A stretch of DNA of 64,000 bases from Mesorhizobium sp. AR02 (GCF_024746835.1 NZ_CP080530.1:124001-188000); one strand, 5' to 3'; counted from the first letter of the stretch, positions 9,759 to 19,040 are shown. Notes: generated by a model from the letters alone, not told the origin. Numbers and translations: made by a program.

Positions 9759-10496
9759 TCAGATCATAGCCATGCCGCCATTCACATGGATGGTCTGGCC
9801 GGTGACGTAGGCGGCTTCGTTGGAGGCGAGATAGGCGACGGCGGACGCGACTTCAACGCTGGTGCCCATACGGCGCGTCGGGATCGCCGCCATGATCGCC
9901 TCTTTCTGCTTGTCGTTGAGCTTGCCGGTCATTGCCGATTCGATGAAGCCCGGGGCGACGCAGTTGACGGTGATGTTGCGGGTGGCGATCTCCTGCGCCA
10001 GAGATTTGGAAAAGCCGATCATGCCGGCCTTGGAGGCGCAGTAGTTGGTCTGGCCGGGATTGCCGGTGACGCCGACCACCGAGGTGATGTTGATGATGCG
10101 GCCGTGGCGGCGGCGCATCATCGGATGGGTGAGTTCGCGGGTCAGCGTGAACACGGCTGTCAGGTTGACTTCGAGCACGGTGTCCCAGTCGGCATCCGAC
10201 ATGCGCACGAACAGCCCGTCCTTGGTGATGCCGGCGTTGTTGACAAGGATGTCGACGCCTTCGAGGTCGGCCTCGGCCTTCTGGCCGAGCGCCTTGACCT
10301 CGTCGCGGTTGGCAAGGTTGGCCGGGAACAGCTTGACCCGGTCGCCAAGCTCGGCGGCCAGCGTCTCGAGCTTTTCGACACGCGTGCCGTGCAGGCCGAC
10401 GATGGCGCCCTGCGCATGCAGCATCCTGGCGATCGCCTCGCCGATGCCCCCGGATGCGCCGGTGACGAGCGCCTTGCGGCCAGTCAGTTCCAACAT
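9759..10496 (-). CDS. nodG: NodG / FabG-type 3-oxoacyl-ACP reductase
   Basis: NADPH-dependent short-chain reductase expected to act on the 3-oxoacyl chain made by NodE on the acyl carrier NodF. The 245-residue protein has the Rossmann motif TGASGGIGEA near residue 14, NNAGITKDG, the catalytic Ser in NITSVVG and the YxxxK motif in YCASKAG. It follows nodE after 277 bases in which I see nothing coding. Sequence alone cannot separate NodG from FabG. The position after nodF-nodE supports NodG and resembles nodFEG of Sinorhizobium. Confidence 0.85.
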   Translation of the reverse strand: MLELTGRKALVTGASGGIGEAIARMLHAQGAIVGLHGTRVEKLETLAAELGDRVKLFPANLANRDEVKALGQKAEADLEGVDILVNNAGITKDGLFVRMSDADWDTVLEVNLTAVFTLTRELTHPMMRRRHGRIINITSVVGVTGNPGQTNYCASKAGMIGFSKSLAQEIATRNITVNCVAPGFIESAMTGKLNDKQKEAIMAAIPTRRMGTSVEVASAVAYLASNEAAYVTGQTIHVNGGMAMI

Positions 10497-10773
10497 TTAT
10501 TATGCTCTTTTCAAATGCTGCAGCATCGCCGCGCCAGAAGTCTCGGTTCGTGGCAGCTTCCTCGCCGCGAACTCGCGCAGCGCAGAGGTCTCGGCCACGA
10601 TAATTCTAGGCGCCGGATGACCGACGTGGTCACCTCAATCTGCTGCTTCACTGGGCTACTGCAAGTACTTGCACTCCAACCCTTCAGCCCACCTGAGCAA
10701 GGAGGCCGCTACGGACCGATCGGGGATTCCGCAAACATCGGGATACAGAAGGTGACCTTGCCGGCATGTCGTC

Positions 10774-11982
10774 CTACACCTGCCTGAATGCCAGAACTGC
10801 GTTCATGCCGGCCATGGCGAAGGCGTTGCTCAGTGCCACGCGGACCTTGCGCTCGCGCGCGACGTTGGGCGTGACATCGAGATCGCAATCGGGGTCGGGC
10901 TCGCGATAATTGGCGGTCGGCGGCACGACACCCTCTTGGATTGCCATCACGCAGGCGATCATTTCAAGCGCGCTCGCGGCGCCGAGGCAATGCGCGTGCA
11001 TGGACTTGGTGGAAGAGATGGACATCGAGTTGGCGTGGCCACCGAAGACTCGCTTGATCGCCTCCGTCTCCATCCGATCATTGGCCTTGGTGCCGGTGCC
11101 GTGCGCATTGATATAGTCGACATCCTGGGCATTCAGCCCGGCATCGGCAAGGCAGGCGCGCATCGCCGCCTCCGGCCCCTCGACAGCCGGCGCGACGAGG
11201 TTGAAGGCATCAGCGGAAAGGCCGATGCCGGCGATCTCGGCAATAATCGTTGCGCCGCGAGCAGTGGCATGTTCATAGCTTTCCAGCACTGCCATCCCCG
11301 CACCCTCGCCCAGCACCAAGCCCCTCCTGTCGGAGGAGAAGGGCCTGCAGGTATCTGGCGCAATCACGCGCATTGCTTCCCACGCTTTCACTACACAAAA
11401 TACGAATGGCGCGTCGCTGCCTCCGGCAAGCATCACGTCGGCCCGGCCGCACCTGATCTGGTCTACGGCTGAGGCAATCGCATGGTTGGCAGAGGCGCAG
11501 GCGGAGGTGACGCCGAAGACCGGCCCGCGCAGGCCGAGGCTCATGCTGACCTGGCCGGCAGCGGCACTCGGCATCGCCTTGGGTACGTCCATGACGCCAG
11601 CACGGCGCGCGCCGTTCAAAAGGAGAGCGCGGTAGCTTGCCTCGATCGCTTCCCAGCCGCTGCCGCCGACGCCCACTATCGCACCGAAGCGATAGGCATT
11701 TCGTTCATCGGAGGAAAGTCCGGCCTGTCGCATGGCTTCCCGCGCTGCAAGCACGGCAAGCAGGCTGAAGCGGTCCATGGTGACGAGCTGCTTGCGGTCG
11801 ATGTCGTGCTCAGGGAGCGTCTTGATCTCGGCACCGATCGTGCCGGTCAACCCATGAAGCTCTGAAGTGACAATCGGGCCGATTGCTGAGCGACCTTCGC
11901 GCATCTCTTTCCAGATGGAGGGGGCATCAGTGCCCAGCCCGCACAGCCCGCCTATTCCGGTGATGACGACCCGCCTGTCCAT
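10774..11982 (-). CDS. nodE: NodE, beta-ketoacyl synthase
   Basis: Condensing enzyme of the KAS II family that, with NodF, builds the host-specific, often polyunsaturated fatty acid of the Nod factor. The 402-residue protein has the catalytic triad in family positions: Cys in [10 protein letters not shown] near residue 166, His in [11 protein letters not shown], and His in HAHCLGAAS. The start directly abuts the nodF stop. Presence of nodFE suggests a host among the galegoid-type legumes that perceive alpha,beta-unsaturated acyl Nod factors, which is inference. Confidence 0.92.
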   Translation of the reverse strand: MDRRVVITGIGGLCGLGTDAPSIWKEMREGRSAIGPIVTSELHGLTGTIGAEIKTLPEHDIDRKQLVTMDRFSLLAVLAAREAMRQAGLSSDERNAYRFGAIVGVGGSGWEAIEASYRALLLNGARRAGVMDVPKAMPSAAAGQVSMSLGLRGPVFGVTSACASANHAIASAVDQIRCGRADVMLAGGSDAPFVFCVVKAWEAMRVIAPDTCRPFSSDRRGLVLGEGAGMAVLESYEHATARGATIIAEIAGIGLSADAFNLVAPAVEGPEAAMRACLADAGLNAQDVDYINAHGTGTKANDRMETEAIKRVFGGHANSMSISSTKSMHAHCLGAASALEMIACVMAIQEGVVPPTANYREPDPDCDLDVTPNVARERKVRVALSNAFAMAGMNAVLAFRQV

Positions 11983-12264
11983 TCAAGCTGCCTCAGCAAG
12001 CAAGCCGCGGATGGCTTTCACAATGTCGCCAACATTCTGGAGATCCGACCACGCCTCCGATGTGTTCATTTCGATCTTAATGCCATAGGCTTGCTCGAGG
12101 TCCCAGAGCACGTCCGCCAGTCCCAGCGAATCGATGCCGAGCGCGGTCACTTCCGTCTCGGTCGTTATTTCGCCGACTATGGGTCGAAACGCTCCCGCAA
12201 AGTTCTCAGATTCGACGCGTTTCTTGATTATGGTAATGATTTCCGTTGCGAGTTGATCAGCCAT
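11983..12264 (-). CDS. nodF: NodF, specialised acyl carrier protein
   Basis: A 93-residue acyl carrier protein dedicated to Nod factor fatty acids. The phosphopantetheine attachment site is the Ser in [10 protein letters not shown] near residue 45. The rest shows the acidic four-helix ACP pattern ([25 protein letters not shown]). Length and adjacency to nodE match NodF. It belongs to the nodA-nodF-nodE-nodG unit behind nod box copy 2; the 271 bases between nodA and nodF hold a nodB remnant. Confidence 0.93.
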   Translation of the reverse strand: MADQLATEIITIIKKRVESENFAGAFRPIVGEITTETEVTALGIDSLGLADVLWDLEQAYGIKIEMNTSEAWSDLQNVGDIVKAIRGLLAEAA

Positions 12265-12367
12265 TCTGTCTGTTCCTTTCGATTTCAGCTGGTTTGACGT
12301 GGACGCGGCTCAACTCCTACGGGCCGCGTTGCGAAAATAGCCACCGACAAAGCTCATGCTCATAAGG

Positions 12368-12535
12368 GCGGGCTGAGTTCCGGCCGATCTACGGCGTAGG
12401 CTCCGATGACGAAGAAGGTCGCCGGCACCCGATGTGGCGCCAGCACATGACGGATCTGCGGTATGCAATGTGGGTTGGGCCAGTCCTCAAAGGTGGCGTC
12501 AGCGCATCACCCGGCACTCACATGTGTAGTCCTGC
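12368..12535 (-). pseudogene. nodB: nodB 5' remnant downstream of nodA
   Basis: This stretch aligns base by base with the 5' part of nodB (about 8323-8522). Shared blocks cover the codons for MCEVP, GDPNPVC-like and VPATFFVIGA, with an internal deletion of about 25 bases and many substitutions. It occupies the classical position of nodB directly after nodA. No open frame remains. It is the mirror image of the nodA remnant found before the intact nodB. Confidence 0.82.
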
Positions 12536-13126
12536 TTACAATTCTGGACCGTTTCGGTCGATCAGGGTGCCGGACGGCCACTCGTCCATCGAGCGTCCAA
12601 TTGGCGCAACGAAGACGATCAAGTCCTCGACGCGGGTGGGCGGCAGGTCGGGATGTATATTTGCGAGGGTGGACCGTACCTCAACCCCCGACACAATGCT
12701 CGCCAGACCGCCGCGGCAGAACCTCTCAACGTGGTTCCGCATTGCCTGCCGAACCGTGCCGAACACAAATGGAACCCCCATCCGCTGCAGCAATGGGTAC
12801 ACAACGCTCAGTGAAAAGCTGATTCCGAGTCCCTCAAGATCCGGACGGACCCCGTATAAGCCAATTTCGGCCACCAGTAGATCGACCTCGCCAACTTTGA
12901 TGAAGCGGCGCAGTATGCCAATATGAGCCGCTATGCCGTGCGCGTCGTAACCGATTGCGCGGAATTCCGGCCTTGCACCGGCCCAGCTACGGCCGCCTTC
13001 GAATGGCTTCGCGAGGAAGGCCCCATGCCGTCCATAAGTCTTTAGAAAGAAATCGGAGAGTTCGACATGGTCGGCCAGTTGCAATTCATTTTCCCAGCAC
13101 AACTTCCACCGTACGTCAGAGCCCAT
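12536..13126 (-). CDS. nodA: NodA, Nod factor N-acyltransferase
   Basis: Transfers the fatty acyl chain to the de-N-acetylated chitin oligomer made by NodC and NodB. The protein is 196 residues, exactly the usual NodA length. It begins [20 protein letters not shown] and has the conserved [18 protein letters not shown] and [14 protein letters not shown] blocks and the C-terminus [16 protein letters not shown]. It is separated from nodBC by the nodFEG genes, an arrangement also described for other Mesorhizobium. It lies about 265 bases from its nod box, and the leader is also part of the duplication. Confidence 0.96.
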   Translation of the reverse strand: MGSDVRWKLCWENELQLADHVELSDFFLKTYGRHGAFLAKPFEGGRSWAGARPEFRAIGYDAHGIAAHIGILRRFIKVGEVDLLVAEIGLYGVRPDLEGLGISFSLSVVYPLLQRMGVPFVFGTVRQAMRNHVERFCRGGLASIVSGVEVRSTLANIHPDLPPTRVEDLIVFVAPIGRSMDEWPSGTLIDRNGPEL

Positions 13127-13392
13127 GGAAATACCTCATCTTGATTGCAGTTTTTGAGATAAGCGCCTACGCATGGAGAGCTTGTCGCGTCGAGCTGACG
13201 CGATGGACCTTGCGCGGATCACCGAAGAACCAAGCCGCAACCGACATGCGAGTTGATTGATGTTTCGGCGTATACCGGAAGGCGTACACCAGAAGATGCT
13301 CCTCGGAGCCGAGAATGCTCCTTGGAGCTAACGCAAACATCGACGATTTTCCTTTAGTGCTTCCTTGAATTCTCCCTATGCGACGTTCTCCA

Positions 13393-13441
13393 GAATCGGT
13401 AAAATCGTTTGTTTCGATTAACGGCATCCACGCTATGGATA
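13393..13441 (-). promoter_or_regulatory. nod box, copy 2 (drives nodA-nodFEG)
   Basis: On the minus strand it reads ATCCATAGCGTGGATG, then ATCGAAACAAACGATTTTACC, a near-consensus nod box. It faces nodA; the nodD remnant starts ten bases away on the other side, the standard nodD-nodA divergent arrangement. It duplicates the box at 8850-8898. Confidence 0.95.
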
Positions 13442-13450
13442 GCTAAAGAC

Positions 13451-13690
13451 ATGCGTTTCAAAGGGATTGACCTAAATCTCCTCGTTGTGCTCGACGCGCT
13501 GCTGGTGGAGCGCAGCCTCTCGGCGGCGGCCCGCCCCATCAACCTCAGTCAGCCGGCCATGAGTGCGGCCGTCGCCCCCGCTGCGCGATTTTTTCGGCGA
13601 TGAACTGTTTACGACGAGCGGCCGCGAACGTTTTGTGACCCCGCGTGCGGCAGCACTTGCCCCCGCGGTTCGCGACGATCTCTGCACATC
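13451..13690 (+). pseudogene. nodD: nodD remnant, copy 2 (frameshifted and truncated)
   Basis: The start encodes [18 protein letters not shown] followed by [22 protein letters not shown], the typical NodD LysR-type helix-turn-helix. A frameshift near 13578 moves the reading to another frame ([20 protein letters not shown]), which continues to about 13690 and then loses all NodD similarity. Only about 80 of some 310 residues are present and no inducer-binding domain remains. Downstream is an IS5-type fragment. It cannot be a functional activator; an intact NodD must be elsewhere. Confidence 0.88.
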
Positions 13691-13699
13691 CAGTGCTCG

Positions 13700-14071
13700 A
13701 TTATGGCTGTCTACCACAAGCAGCTGTCCGGCAGCTTACGTTCGAGAGATACATGTCGATGAGGCACGTCTCGGTCAGGTTCGGGCGTATTCTGAAGCCC
13801 TCCATCGAGGAATGGTTCTTGCTTGAACACCCCCGTCGCGACCCATCGCCGGTATCGGCGGAAGACGCTGTTCCACTTGCCCTATTCATCAGGCATCAGG
13901 CAGATGAGGCCATTGCGCCCCGGTTCGGGCCATCCACATCCTGCCTTCGAAATAGCGCCGATTATCCTGCGCCGGACGGCACCCTCGACCCCACTCTGCT
14001 GGCAGCAGCGGCCCGATCCGTGCCCATTCCTCGTCCGATACCCCAATCCGCGCGCCCAACGCTGCCTCCAA
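13700..14071 (-). pseudogene. IS5-family transposase N-terminal fragment
   Basis: The minus strand encodes ISDEEW-like and typical IS5 N-terminal text: [20 protein letters not shown] and [20 protein letters not shown], then HLPD. After a frameshift it continues with [19 protein letters not shown]. The catalytic part is missing. It abuts the truncated nodD and may have caused the truncation. The 155 bases from here to the acyltransferase stop show nothing recognisable. Confidence 0.75.
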
Positions 14072-14226
14072 AAGACAGCCTTGAATCAGCGACCGAGTCT
14101 AGCGTCAAGCTTTGTCCACGAAGCCTAATAGACGACAGTGTCTCCAAACTTGCCCCAACACATGTGTGAGCTTTGCTACGCGCGCGAATGCACCTCGCAC
14201 TCGTGCTTTGCCAACCGCCCGCGGGC

Positions 14227-16098
14227 TTATTTCGTCACAGCAAGGGCATTGTCTGTGGCTAGAACCGGCCAGTATTTCGAAATTGCCAGAATTGCGCCGA
14301 CGGAAGAAAAATGACCGTAGTCGAAATAGAGAAACTCGCCTGCGTCGGCGTAGGGGCAGCGTCCTGCGCTACAGAGGAATTTCAGCGGATCGATGAAAGT
14401 GGCGCCTTTGGTAAATGAGCGCACACGATTGTTGATGTCGGGATCCATGGCCATTGGCCAGTATGTATCATCCGAATTTCTGCGCTTTGCGAAGAATGCG
14501 ATTATCCGAACGTCGGTTATGAATTGCGGAGACTGGCCGATGACGAACACGCGCACACCCTGGCCACGAAGCGTATCGATCGTTTGCTGGAGACCGTCGA
14601 AACTTCTCGCCTCGTAGTCGGTCCACCGCCCGCTGAGGACAACCGTCTTGATGCCTGCGTCCCGGATGATCTCCAGGGCCTTCTGATTGAACCGTATGCA
14701 ATCCGGGCGTGCATACGAGAAGTAAGAGAGAATCGGTGGACAGCCTGCGTAAGTATATTCCACGACGTTGGCTTGAATTTTCCTTTTGTTGGCCTCCAGC
14801 CCTGAAACATAATGGGCGGCGAAGGAGTCGCCCCACAACAAAACGGTCGTAGCGAAGCCGCGAGTGCGTGTGCAGTCCTCGATGTTCCAGCTTTCGATCC
14901 GGCTCGAGCCCTCGTTGAAACAGGTCCCCTCGAGCCAGTCCCCGGCAGGAATCCGCTGCTGGGCATACTCCGGGAACCGTTGCGGAAAGCCGTTGCCGAG
15001 CGCGCCGGCCGCCCCGCCAACGCAAACAAGAGCGATCGCACCCGCTGAAAAGGCGAAGATCGGCAACGGGGCGGTGAAGGACCTTTTCTGCCGAAACGGC
15101 TGCTCGATATACTTCCAGGAGAATGCAGCCAATGCGAAGCTTGCAACCGTCATCGCAATGATTATCGACGGGTCGAGATTTTGTAACGAAAGATAGTGCG
15201 CGAACGCATTGATCGGCCAGTGAACAAGATACAGCGAATAGGAGATGAGGCCGATCAAGACCAGTGGCCGGACTTCGAGTATGCGGCTAGCAATCGTCGA
15301 GGGGCTATTTTGGCCGACATAGATAAGGAGGGCCGTTCCGATGCACGGATACAGCGCGTTGTAGCCCGGGAACGGATCGCTCTCCGAAATCGCGAAGAAC
15401 CCGATGGCGAGAAGGCCAAATCCGGCCAGCCCCACCATTTCCATAAGAAATCGATTGTTCAACGGCGGGGGCCGTTTCAGCATGAGCACGGCGCCCAGCA
15501 TGAGTTCCCAGACTCGTGTCGGCAGCAGGTAGAATCCAGCGCTTGGCGCCAGCCATGTCGCCATGACCGCGAGCACGAAGCTGCCGACAATGATCGGTAG
15601 GAGTGCTGTCAGCCAGCGCTTCGCAAAATAGCGATAGATCAGGAACATCAGGATTGGGGCAAAGATATAGTACTGCTCCTCGACCGAAAGCGACCACGTG
15701 TGCAACAGCGGTCGGAGCTCGGCATCGATGGAGAAGTAATTTGACGTTTTCCAAAAATAGATGTTTGACCAGAAAGTCGATGCCGCTATGACGCTGAGAC
15801 TGAATTCATGCAGATCTGACGGCAGAAGAATGAACAATGCCGCGATGCAGGTGAGGAGCGTGACAAAGATCAGAGCCGGCAGAATGCGTCGGGCACGGCG
15901 CCAGTAGAAGCTGACGATCGAAAACTCGCCGCGTTCAAGGTCGTCCAGAAGGCTTCCGGTGATCAGGTAGCCAGATATGACGAAGAAGATGTCCACACCG
16001 GTAAAACCGCCGGGAATTGCCGAGATTCCGAAATGGAACAGTACGACCGGCAGCACCGCAAGGGCCCGAAGGCCATCGATATCACGCCTGTATGTCAT
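14227..16098 (-). CDS. Acyltransferase 3 family membrane protein with C-terminal SGNH-like domain
   Basis: From the ATG giving MTYRRDIDGLRALAVLPVVL the protein is 623 residues. The N-terminal ~360 residues are an Acyltransferase_3 (OafA/NodX-like) domain with about ten membrane helices and the conserved GVDIFFVISGYLI, RRARRILPAL and LHTWSLSVEEQYY motifs. The C-terminal ~250 residues look like a periplasmic SGNH hydrolase-type domain (block around LLWGDSFAAHYVSGL, final FDYGHFSSVGA). Such proteins O-acylate surface or exported sugars. A nod box lies about 350 bases upstream, so a role in O-acylating the Nod factor or a symbiotic polysaccharide is likely but inferred. The frame is open 101 codons upstream of the chosen start without family similarity. 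Confidence 0.85.
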   Translation of the reverse strand: MTYRRDIDGLRALAVLPVVLFHFGISAIPGGFTGVDIFFVISGYLITGSLLDDLERGEFSIVSFYWRRARRILPALIFVTLLTCIAALFILLPSDLHEFSLSVIAASTFWSNIYFWKTSNYFSIDAELRPLLHTWSLSVEEQYYIFAPILMFLIYRYFAKRWLTALLPIIVGSFVLAVMATWLAPSAGFYLLPTRVWELMLGAVLMLKRPPPLNNRFLMEMVGLAGFGLLAIGFFAISESDPFPGYNALYPCIGTALLIYVGQNSPSTIASRILEVRPLVLIGLISYSLYLVHWPINAFAHYLSLQNLDPSIIIAMTVASFALAAFSWKYIEQPFRQKRSFTAPLPIFAFSAGAIALVCVGGAAGALGNGFPQRFPEYAQQRIPAGDWLEGTCFNEGSSRIESWNIEDCTRTRGFATTVLLWGDSFAAHYVSGLEANKRKIQANVVEYTYAGCPPILSYFSYARPDCIRFNQKALEIIRDAGIKTVVLSGRWTDYEARSFDGLQQTIDTLRGQGVRVFVIGQSPQFITDVRIIAFFAKRRNSDDTYWPMAMDPDINNRVRSFTKGATFIDPLKFLCSAGRCPYADAGEFLYFDYGHFSSVGAILAISKYWPVLATDNALAVTK

Positions 16099-16449
16099 TA
16101 AAAAAGTCCTCTGTTCACAGGCCACGGCGAGTGTCGGCAGCACACAGTTTGGGCTGGCGTCGGTACCCGCAGCCCTTGGCGGCCCCTCCCCTTCCGGTCG
16201 CCCGCAAAGCTCTCCGGACGTGTATGACCATGTCATCGACGCCAGCCTCCTTCGCTGGGACAATGACATTTTCGGGGAAGGCATTCGGGTTAAGGCGTTC
16301 TCTGCTATTGACCCGCCGAACCAAGAAACATCCTGTGCCAGGTGTCCTGACGTGATTTCGAAGCATGAGGATCCATTGCGATGCTGCGTAGTCCGTTCCA
16401 AAAATCGGCACCAAAACTCAGTCGGCGGCGGACTAACGTCTCCTCGCGC

Positions 16450-16499
16450 TATTGAGCAAATCGATTTTGTTTATGAGGCCCCATCCAATTGATGGATGC
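16450..16499 (-). promoter_or_regulatory. nod box, copy 3 (upstream of acyltransferase)
   Basis: On the minus strand: ATCCATCAATTGGATG, a spacer, then ATAAACAAAATCGATTT. The first palindromic half is perfect and the AAACAA/TCGATTT half is close to consensus (ATC replaced by ATA). It points to the acyltransferase gene. The 350-base leader between contains nothing I recognise. Confidence 0.8.
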
Positions 16500-16581
16500 A
16501 TGCCCCCCGGGCGCCTTCACTGCCGGAATTAGGGAGACTGGGGCGGACGATGCTCGCTTCAGATAGAGGCGAACGAGACGA

Positions 16582-17290
16582 TCAGGTTCTGGCGTGACCG
16601 GAAGCGGCCATCCTTGCTACAGCCTGATTGATGGTTCGCACGCCAAGCTTTGCCTTGGCGTTTTCCAGATGGAAGGTCACTGTGCGTTTCGAGAGGCCGA
16701 GGATCTGGCTGATATCCCACGCCGCGCCGCCCATTTCAGAGCTTCGAACTCCCGCGTCTTTGCGCCATCCACCACGCAATTGCCGGCGAGCCTGCGCCGG
16801 ACATGAATGTGGAAGTTGATCGCTACCAACTGCAATGCTTTTTCGTAGCATTCCAGCGACCGCAAGACAGGCGGACGCGCCTCATCGGAAGCGAAGGTCA
16901 GCGCAGCAAAGCGGCCGCGATGATCATGCATGGACATGGTCAAGCCGCACCGAATGCCAAACTGAACTGCGTTTTCCAAAACTTCTTGCTGCGAGGCTGG
17001 CAAATACCGATGATCTCGATCCAGCCCCCAGTCGAAAGTATCCCAGCCTCGCAGCCCGCGCAGGATCACCGGATCGCCGCTGTGGTAGCGCGGTTGCAGA
17101 TAATTGGAGGTCCAGGAAGAAGGATAATTCGAGATCACTAGCGGCGTGTCGCTGAAGGCTGGCGGGTAAGTGAAGTAAGCGAAGAGCGGAAATTCCAAGC
17201 CGGCGGCGGCCGAGGGATTGCCTCGTGGAGATCCGCAGCATCGACGCTTGCCGAAAGTTGCTCGATGAATTTTTCAAATAGCCGATGCAT
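16582..17290 (-). pseudogene. LuxR-family quorum-sensing regulator, broken by two frameshifts
   Basis: The first codons (MHRLFEKFIEQLSASVDAAD) are in one frame. A frameshift near 17210 moves to a frame reading LEFPLFAYFTYPPAFSDTP and then GDPVILRGLRG and FDWG, an autoinducer-binding domain. A second shift near 16720, which also removes a few codons, leads to WDISQILGLSKRTVTFHLEN and the rest of a LuxR helix-turn-helix (KLGVRTINQAVARM). All domains can be recognised but not read as one protein. It resembles TraR/QseR-like regulators found on symbiosis islands. Sequencing error is possible, but two separate lesions favour a pseudogene. Confidence 0.75.
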
Positions 17291-17409
17291 CTGGTTTTGC
17301 GTAAACTCCGCGGATGTTCCTCGATGCCAGGCGCGGGGCTCGGGCTAAACGATCGCGAATCGAAGCGACGCGCAGGATCTCGTCCCCATCATCGCTCCCA
17401 TTACTTTCC

Positions 17410-17875
17410 TGCCTCTGCTTGAAGACAACGCCGCGAACCTGACCAATTGCCAGGCGGTGACGTTGACACATTGTCGATGAGCCGTGTGTCGCCCAGCCAA
17501 GCCGCGACAAGCAGCCGTGCCGGTCGGTCAAGGCTTGCCAAAGCTCGCAGATCTGTTACCGCGCGAAGTTCCAGGTATTCGACCTCGCGATAGCCGGCGG
17601 CCAGAATTGTTGCACGCGCTCCATCAAGCGTTGGCTGACGGGAGAGCCGCGCTCAAGCCGCTCGGCCGTATCGAAGAGGACCGATGCCAGCTTTGCGGCG
17701 ATGACGCGTTCCGCTGGCGAGAGCCGGACGTTGCGCAATATCAAGGTCCCTCACCATGCGTCTGACAGTCTGAAGCTGCTGGAAATCCTTCTCGCCAAAA
17801 AACGCGAAGTCAGCGCCTGTCTGCGGAAAGAGCTTGGCCACGACCGTCGCCACACCATCGACAGCCAGCTGCGCT
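17410..17875 (-). pseudogene. panC: panC (pantothenate synthetase) 3' remnant
   Basis: In changing frames on the minus strand one reads [38 protein letters not shown], then [20 protein letters not shown], and finally VEYLELRAVTDL...RPARLLVAAWLGDTRLIDN. These are the central and C-terminal blocks of PanC in the right order. The N-terminal half with the HIGH motif is absent, and the CPTVREADGLALSSR region is scrambled by a frameshift. It is a decayed vitamin gene beside the NAD and biotin operons. About 180 bases between it and the next gene show nothing. Confidence 0.8.
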
Positions 17876-18054
17876 CAACCCGCGCCTCCTTCCCTGGCGT
17901 TACCCGCTGCGGGTGTCGCGTTTGGCATATTTTTGTGCAAATGCGAAGAGCTAAAAAAGCGGACTTGCGGATCTGCGGTGTTGACGCGCAAACCTCCACG
18001 CTTACACTAAATCGATTAAGGCGCCCCTAGCTCTGGGCCAACCACTTCGCGGAC

Positions 18055-19014
18055 ATGGACCACAAGAAAACAGGAACCAGGAAAGACAGAGCCGCCATCA
18101 AGGCCGGCCAAGTCAAAGTCGATTTGATCGCCGTTGTCGTCGCCGTCAATGACAGTGAACCCTGTGTCCTAACAATCGGCCGGATGAACACCCTTCCCTC
18201 CGGACCGTTTGCGCTCGAGCACCGATCGCTGCAATCCGGCCTGAGGGGGTGGGTCGAGCATCAGACCGGCCATCCGCTTGGGTACACCGAGCAACTCTAC
18301 ACGTTCGCGGATCGGGACCGCATCGGCGCCGAGCGCGAGCGCGCCATCTCCATCAGCTATCTCGCACTGACCCGCAAGGAACAGAGCTCGACCGAGTGCG
18401 GCTGGCGAAGTTGGTACGAATATTTTCCATGGGAGGATCACCGCTCCGGCACGCCGCCGGTGATGCTGGATTTTGTGCGACCGCGCTTGATCGAGTGGGC
18501 GGATGGCGCAAGCGACGCAGCCACGCGACGCGAACGCCGTCAGCGGTCGGCGATAGCGTTCGGCTTCGATGATCGCCATTGGAACGAGGAACTCGCGCTT
18601 CAACGCTATGAGTTGCTTTACGAAGCAGGCCTGGTTCAGGAGGCCGGAAGCGGAACGGACGCGACCCCGCTTCCCCTGGTGCCCAGCGAGTCCATGGTCG
18701 CCGATCATCGCCGCATCATGGCGACCGGCATTGCGCGGCTGCGCTCCAAAATCAAATACCGGCCGGTCGTCTTCGAGCTTATGCAGCCGACTTTCACACT
18801 GCTGCAGCTGCAGCGAACGGTGGAAGCCTTAGCTGGCAGGCTCATCAACAAGCCGAACTTCCGCAGGCTTGTTGAGCAGCAGGAGCTGGTCGAGGAAACT
18901 GGCGAGACTTCCGTTGATACGGGGGGGCGACCAGCAAAGCTCTATCGTTTCCGCCGTGGGGTCCTCGATGAAAGGGCGGTCGCGGGCACGAAATTGCCGC
19001 TGACGCGGGCTTGA
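18055..19014 (+). CDS. NrtR-like Nudix-related transcriptional regulator of NAD synthesis
   Basis: A 319-residue protein with an N-terminal Nudix-like fold (VDLIAVVVAVN, then GPFALEHRSLQSGLRGWVEHQTG and GYTEQLYTFADRDR) and a C-terminal winged-helix part (FELMQPTFTLLQLQRTVEAL, NKPNFRRLVEQQELVEETG, GGRPAKLYRFR). This is the layout of NrtR repressors, which sense ADP-ribose-type NAD metabolites. It ends about 60 bases before nadA, with a candidate operator between. Assignment as the regulator of the nad genes downstream is inference from family and position. Confidence 0.8.
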   Translation: MDHKKTGTRKDRAAIKAGQVKVDLIAVVVAVNDSEPCVLTIGRMNTLPSGPFALEHRSLQSGLRGWVEHQTGHPLGYTEQLYTFADRDRIGAERERAISISYLALTRKEQSSTECGWRSWYEYFPWEDHRSGTPPVMLDFVRPRLIEWADGASDAATRRERRQRSAIAFGFDDRHWNEELALQRYELLYEAGLVQEAGSGTDATPLPLVPSESMVADHRRIMATGIARLRSKIKYRPVVFELMQPTFTLLQLQRTVEALAGRLINKPNFRRLVEQQELVEETGETSVDTGGRPAKLYRFRRGVLDERAVAGTKLPLTRA

Positions 19015-19040
19015 CAACCTTATAGTCAAGGTAGACATAT
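19011..19040 (+). promoter_or_regulatory. Candidate nadABC promoter with NrtR operator
   Basis: TTGACA (overlapping the end of the regulator gene) is followed 17 bases later by GACATA, a possible -35/-10 pair. Within it, TATAGTC-6 bases-GACATAT is an imperfect palindrome of the size and composition expected for NrtR sites. A repressor bound here would cover the promoter. The nadA ATG is about 40 bases further on, preceded by GGAGG. Confidence 0.5.

Noticed and set aside
9786..10787. 333-codon plus-strand frame opposite nodG
   Set aside because: Antisense shadow of nodG; composition is Gly/Asp/Val-rich as expected of a reverse frame.
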